From Paenibacillus borealis (lineage in GTDB: Bacteria; Bacillota; Bacilli; Paenibacillales; Paenibacillaceae): DNA of 64,000 nucleotides. Below the pieces are notes generated by a model. That model searched no databases, was not told the origin of the DNA, and worked only from the letters and a program-made list of their open reading frames with translations. The position numbers and the translations under genes were made by a program. Positions 61,254 to 64,000 of the stretch are shown here, in pieces; position 1 is the first letter of the stretch; every line of letters begins with the position of its first letter. Where the stretch lies: positions 7,874,001 through 7,938,000 of the forward strand of contig NZ_CP009285.1 in NCBI RefSeq assembly GCF_000758665.1, read 5' to 3'.

Positions 61254-62345
61254 ATGCCCGCGAATCTAACAGAAAAGGTAGCGGACCTCCCTTTATCCCC
61301 GGGCGTGTATCTGATGAAGGACAGTCTCGGCCATATCATCTATGTCGGTAAAGCGAAGCAGCTGAGGAAGCGGGTCCAGTCTTATTTCTACAATAACAAA
61401 GGACATTCGCCCAAGGTGAAGCAGCTCGTCAAGCATATCCGCGATCTGGAATACAGGCTGACCGATACGGAATTCGAAGCCTTCATGCTGGAATGCCAGC
61501 TGATCAAAGAAATCAAGCCGATGTATAACCGCAAAATGAAAAATCCGCTCGCCTACAGCTATATTTCCATCGTGGACACTGCGCCGTACCGGCAGATTGA
61601 GATCGGCTATGAGCCCAGCACCCAGGCCAATAGTCTGTCCTATGGTCCTTATACCAGCCGCAGCACCGTGGAAAGAGCTGTGCAGGGCATTAAGGAATCG
61701 CAGAGAATCCTCTGCAGCAGCCCCCATTCCCGGACCACCCGCTGTCTCAACCATTCGCTGGGCTTATGCATCGGCATGTGCGGGGGCGGTGAGGCTTTGA
61801 AGCGGTATGAGGAGATTGTGGGGCAGATCATTTCGCTGCTGAACGGGAGCGGCAATTCTATCATAGACGGACTGGAAGCCCGGATGGAGGAGGCTGCGCT
61901 GCGGTTTGATTTCGAAGCGGCTGCCAAGTACCGTGATTACCTCGGGGCGGTCCACTCGCTGCTGCACAAGGAGCAGGTGATCGGCTTCACCGGGGAGAAC
62001 AAGAATATTATCGTGCTGGAGCAGGTGGACGGGCAGTCCCACAAGCTGATTCTGATCAAGGGCAGCGTGATTCTCTACCGTACCCGCCTGGCAACCGGAG
62101 CGCTGGACTGCGGACAGCTTACTGAAGTGATTACTGCGGCAGCACAAGAGCATTTCCGCATCAGCAGCCTGGTTGCGGCTGCAGAAGAAATGAGCCGCCA
62201 CAAGATCGACGAGGCCCAGATTATCTACAGTTATCTGAAGAGCAGCTCCGGCAACTATCTGCTGGTTCCGCCGGAGTGGCTGGAGGATACAGGTACGGCT
62301 AAGCTGGAAGAAGGGATCAACGGGCTGATCGGTAGCGCATTATAG
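61254..62345 (+). CDS. Truncated UvrC homologue (Cho-like), 3'-incision half only
   Basis: 363 residues against ~600 for UvrC. GIY-YIG nuclease (GVYLMKDSLGHIIYVGKAKQLRKRVQSYF, Glu in FEAFMLECQLIKEIKPMYN), a four-cysteine cluster region (LCSSP, RCLNH, LCIGMC) as in UvrC, and a UVR motif (EEAALRFDFEAAAKYRDYL). The RNase H-like 5'-incision domain and helix-hairpin-helix are absent. The reading frame ends naturally, so this is a stable short paralogue comparable to E. coli Cho. It could incise 3' to bulky lesions. GGAGG at 8 nt. Confidence 0.88.
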   Translation: MPANLTEKVADLPLSPGVYLMKDSLGHIIYVGKAKQLRKRVQSYFYNNKGHSPKVKQLVKHIRDLEYRLTDTEFEAFMLECQLIKEIKPMYNRKMKNPLAYSYISIVDTAPYRQIEIGYEPSTQANSLSYGPYTSRSTVERAVQGIKESQRILCSSPHSRTTRCLNHSLGLCIGMCGGGEALKRYEEIVGQIISLLNGSGNSIIDGLEARMEEAALRFDFEAAAKYRDYLGAVHSLLHKEQVIGFTGENKNIIVLEQVDGQSHKLILIKGSVILYRTRLATGALDCGQLTEVITAAAQEHFRISSLVAAAEEMSRHKIDEAQIIYSYLKSSSGNYLLVPPEWLEDTGTAKLEEGINGLIGSAL

Positions 62346-62424
62346 CGGGGAGATACCGGCTCTCCAGATGATACAGGAAAAGACCGTTAACCTAGTCGCT
62401 GCAACAATAAATCTCTGCAACAAT

Positions 62425-62462
62425 AACCCGGGATCTCTGCACACAAGCAGCGGTCCCGGGTT
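62425..62462 (+). terminator. Weak terminator after the UvrC-like gene
   Basis: Stem AACCCGGGA / TCCCGGGTT with a 20-nt loop; only TTCTAATAAG follows. A short direct repeat CTGCAACAATAA (62399, 62415) precedes it. Confidence 0.5.
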
Positions 62463-62531
62463 CTAATAAGATGAGCTTACGGCTGCAGCCTTCCTCTGCT
62501 CGAAGGTCGCAGGCAGTCCTGACTTTATAGG

Positions 62532-62690
62532 TTACACTTGCGCAGCAGGACGGATCACGATCTTGTTCACATCGATATTATCCGGCTGTTCAATCGCGTA
62601 GGCAATGGCATGCGCTGCTGCATCCGGTGTCATCGCCAGCTTATCACGGACGGCGGCATGCTGATCTCTCACTACCGGGTCTGTCACACT
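62532..62690 (-). pseudogene. C-terminal remnant of a short-chain dehydrogenase gene
   Basis: The minus strand encodes 52 residues ending at a TAA (62532-62534). The tail AAHAIAYAIEQPDNIDVNKIVIRPAAQ is the characteristic C-terminus of SDR proteins. Everything upstream, including the nucleotide-binding and catalytic parts, is missing; the frame closes at a stop at 62691. It adjoins an AraC remnant in the opposite direction. Confidence 0.75.
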
Positions 62691-62782
62691 TTAGCCGGGA
62701 GTATGTGCGCATGTTCGGGCGTCCTCCCATGAACGATGTTAAGCATCTGCGTAATATCTTAAATGTTCATATGGATGAATGA
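62687..62782 (+). pseudogene. C-terminal remnant of an AraC-family regulator gene
   Basis: The plus strand encodes HFSREYVRMFGRPPMNDV and a short tail to a TGA (62780-62782). 'FSREY..FG.PP' is the end of the second helix-turn-helix of AraC regulators. The rest of the gene is absent. With the SDR remnant it marks a deletion junction near 62688. Confidence 0.75.
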
Positions 62783-62894
62783 ATAGGTGAACTGGGAGCT
62801 ATCTGGCGGCGTCGGTTAATCAGATACACATTGTCTCAGCAGATTGTTCAAGAAATATGAGGGCTTGAGTAACCCTATTACGGTATATGCCGTA

Positions 62895-63085
62895 TGCTTA
62901 ATTGCACTTTGTACAACTAAATCTTCTGGTTTTATACCAATTATCTGTTTAGTTGTATTTCGTACAATTAAACGGCCCTTGTACCTTGAATCTCACCGAT
63001 TCGGGCTGATTTAGTTGTACAGACTGCAGTTATAAGAGGCAAGCAACCCTTTTCGCTGTTTTTAATTGTACAAAATACAACTATT
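62895..63085. repeat. Four-element intergenic repeat, copy C (divergent subfamily)
   Basis: Elements start at 62902 (TTGCA-CTTTG-TACAA), 62953 (TTGTA-TTTCG-TACAA, identical to the third element of copy A), 63015 (TTGTA-CAGAC-TGCAG) and 63066 (TTGTA-CAAAA-TACAA), spaced 51, 62 and 51 bp. Flanks often extend the symmetry with TTTA/TAAA. The spacer sequences differ from copies A and B. Confidence 0.65.
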
Positions 63086-63181
63086 ATTAAATTTCACTTG
63101 GAACTGAATACATCAATAACTGCATTGTTGGGTGAACTCACTTCTTTAATTATGAACTAGCTGGTGCTGCTCTTGGTTCTA

Positions 63182-64000
63182 TTATGCAAGCTTTTTAACG
63201 ACAGGAATCCAGACTTCCATTTCATACGTGTTATTGCCCCGGTCATACGTCATTTCAAACTCAGGACCCTCTGTGGCTTCGTAATTTGAGCCAGGGAACC
63301 ATTCTCCCCAGATACGCTTCCACAAATCATGGATATTACTCTCTCCATCAGGGTAGACGCCTGTTGAGAATATTGCGTAGGTTTGCGGAGGAATCTGCAG
63401 CTGTTCAAACCCTTCCGGCAAACCGCTTGCGGGTACAAAATATCCGATCATATACGAAGACTTATCACCTTGCTTGTTATACATTACCGCATGAATTTGG
63501 CCGTTCTCCCCCAGTCCTGCGGCAGCACGAATCCGGTCAACGTCTCCGCCAGCAATACACCGGGTCCAGAAAGCAGGGATTTCAATAAACGGATTCTCGC
63601 CATCAGCATTGATTACAGTGGATACGCCAAACATTTCAACAGCTTGCTTTTCCTCGATTTTATAGTTCACTTCTACATCTCCCCGAATCGAAATATGAAA
63701 GGATAACCGGGGATAAGCCTTGAGTGATACGCCTTTGTCGCGCGCTGACATTGGCATTACACCATGCATTTTTTTGAACGCTCTGGAGAAGGCTTCAGGC
63801 GATTCGTAGCCATACTTCATAGCGATGTCGATAATCTTGGTTCCGCTTTGCTGCAGCTCAAAGGCTGCAAGAGTCATCCTTCTGCGCCGGATATACTCTG
63901 AGAGCGGCACTTCGGTTATGAACGAGAACATCCGCTGAAAATGGTACGTTGAGCAGCAGGCAATCCTGGCCGCCTGATTGAAATCAATCACATCCGTCAG
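63182..64000 (-). CDS. AraC-family regulator with GyrI-like domain, 5' end outside the window
   Basis: About 272 codons visible; the frame is open to the window edge (LTDVIDFNQAARI), so the true start probably lies beyond. Two AraC helix-turn-helices (AARIACCSTYHFQRMFSFITEVPLSEYIRRRR; IIDIAMKYGYESPEAFSRAFKKMHGVMP), then a GyrI-like/effector-binding domain (~115-270, RLSFHISIRGDV, YEATEGPEFEMTYD). Common in Bacillales as a ligand-responsive regulator (SoxS/Rob-like HTH plus GyrI). Confidence 0.88.
   Translation of the reverse strand: MTDVIDFNQAARIACCSTYHFQRMFSFITEVPLSEYIRRRRMTLAAFELQQSGTKIIDIAMKYGYESPEAFSRAFKKMHGVMPMSARDKGVSLKAYPRLSFHISIRGDVEVNYKIEEKQAVEMFGVSTVINADGENPFIEIPAFWTRCIAGGDVDRIRAAAGLGENGQIHAVMYNKQGDKSSYMIGYFVPASGLPEGFEQLQIPPQTYAIFSTGVYPDGESNIHDLWKRIWGEWFPGSNYEATEGPEFEMTYDRGNNTYEMEVWIPVVKKLA

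Noticed and set aside
62538..62732. 64-codon plus-strand open frame
   Set aside because: It is antisense to the SDR remnant and in a different frame from the AraC remnant; neither end has gene signals.

Overview
The window looks like a chromosomal segment of a Gram-positive endospore-former of the Paenibacillus type. Evidence: moderately GC-rich coding sequence, strong GGAGG-type ribosome binding sites, several apparent GTG and TTG starts, copper-amine-oxidase 'stalk' and DUF2339 proteins, a bacterial nitric oxide synthase, purine riboswitches, and abundant two-component, MFS and HxlR/MarR/TetR/MerR/AraC genes. I see no rRNA, tRNA, CRISPR array, insertion sequence or prophage. The species assignment is inference.

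Layout. 1-6.7 kb: DUF3999/DUF2339 membrane pair, a stalk-domain exported protein, a membrane diguanylate cyclase and ribosomal protein L31 type B. 6.8-16.2 kb: one exopolysaccharide operon on the minus strand (GH8-like lipoprotein, WsfD-like membrane transferase, DUF2334 protein, GT2 synthase, BcsB-like protein, degenerate GGDEF receptor with an intact RxxD site). It has the composition and order I recall for the Listeria pss locus and resembles Bacillus ydaJKLMN. 16.4-20.7 kb: K+ channel, DUF350 protein, lipoprotein, glutathionylspermidine-synthase-like ATP-grasp ligase, Ser/Gly-rich protein and a small protein, mostly translationally coupled; this looks like a little-described peptide or polyamine ligase system. 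20.8-28.8 kb: an MFS pump, a dual-kinase hybrid sensor with a SARP-like regulator, and xpt-pbuX. The xpt leader carries a guanine aptamer, then a ykkC-type (probably PRPP) aptamer, then one terminator.

29-34.5 kb: a repetitive basic protein and a two-gene phosphorelay (three-receiver hybrid kinase plus receiver-kinase). 34.6-45 kb: small regulator/target pairs (HxlR-MFS, HxlR-SDR, MarR-MFS) with palindromic operators visible in the DNA, plus an aldo/keto reductase, AEC carrier, GreA, and an ATP-grasp/esterase pair. 45-54.6 kb: RlmN, polysaccharide deacetylase, GIY-YIG protein, a TetR regulon with three matching operators, nitric oxide synthase and EcsC. 54.8-64 kb: a permease, an exported FMN/FAD reductase behind a textbook MerR promoter, a Cho-like UvrC fragment protein, a deletion scar joining the 3' ends of an SDR gene and an araC gene, and a partial AraC/GyrI-like regulator.

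The most unusual DNA-level signal is a family of intergenic elements (about 36.47, 50.61 and 62.90 kb). Each has four 15-nt inverted repeats of the form TTGTA-N5-TACAA. Two copies have identical 51/52/52-bp spacing and the third has 51/62/51. No protein gene explains them.
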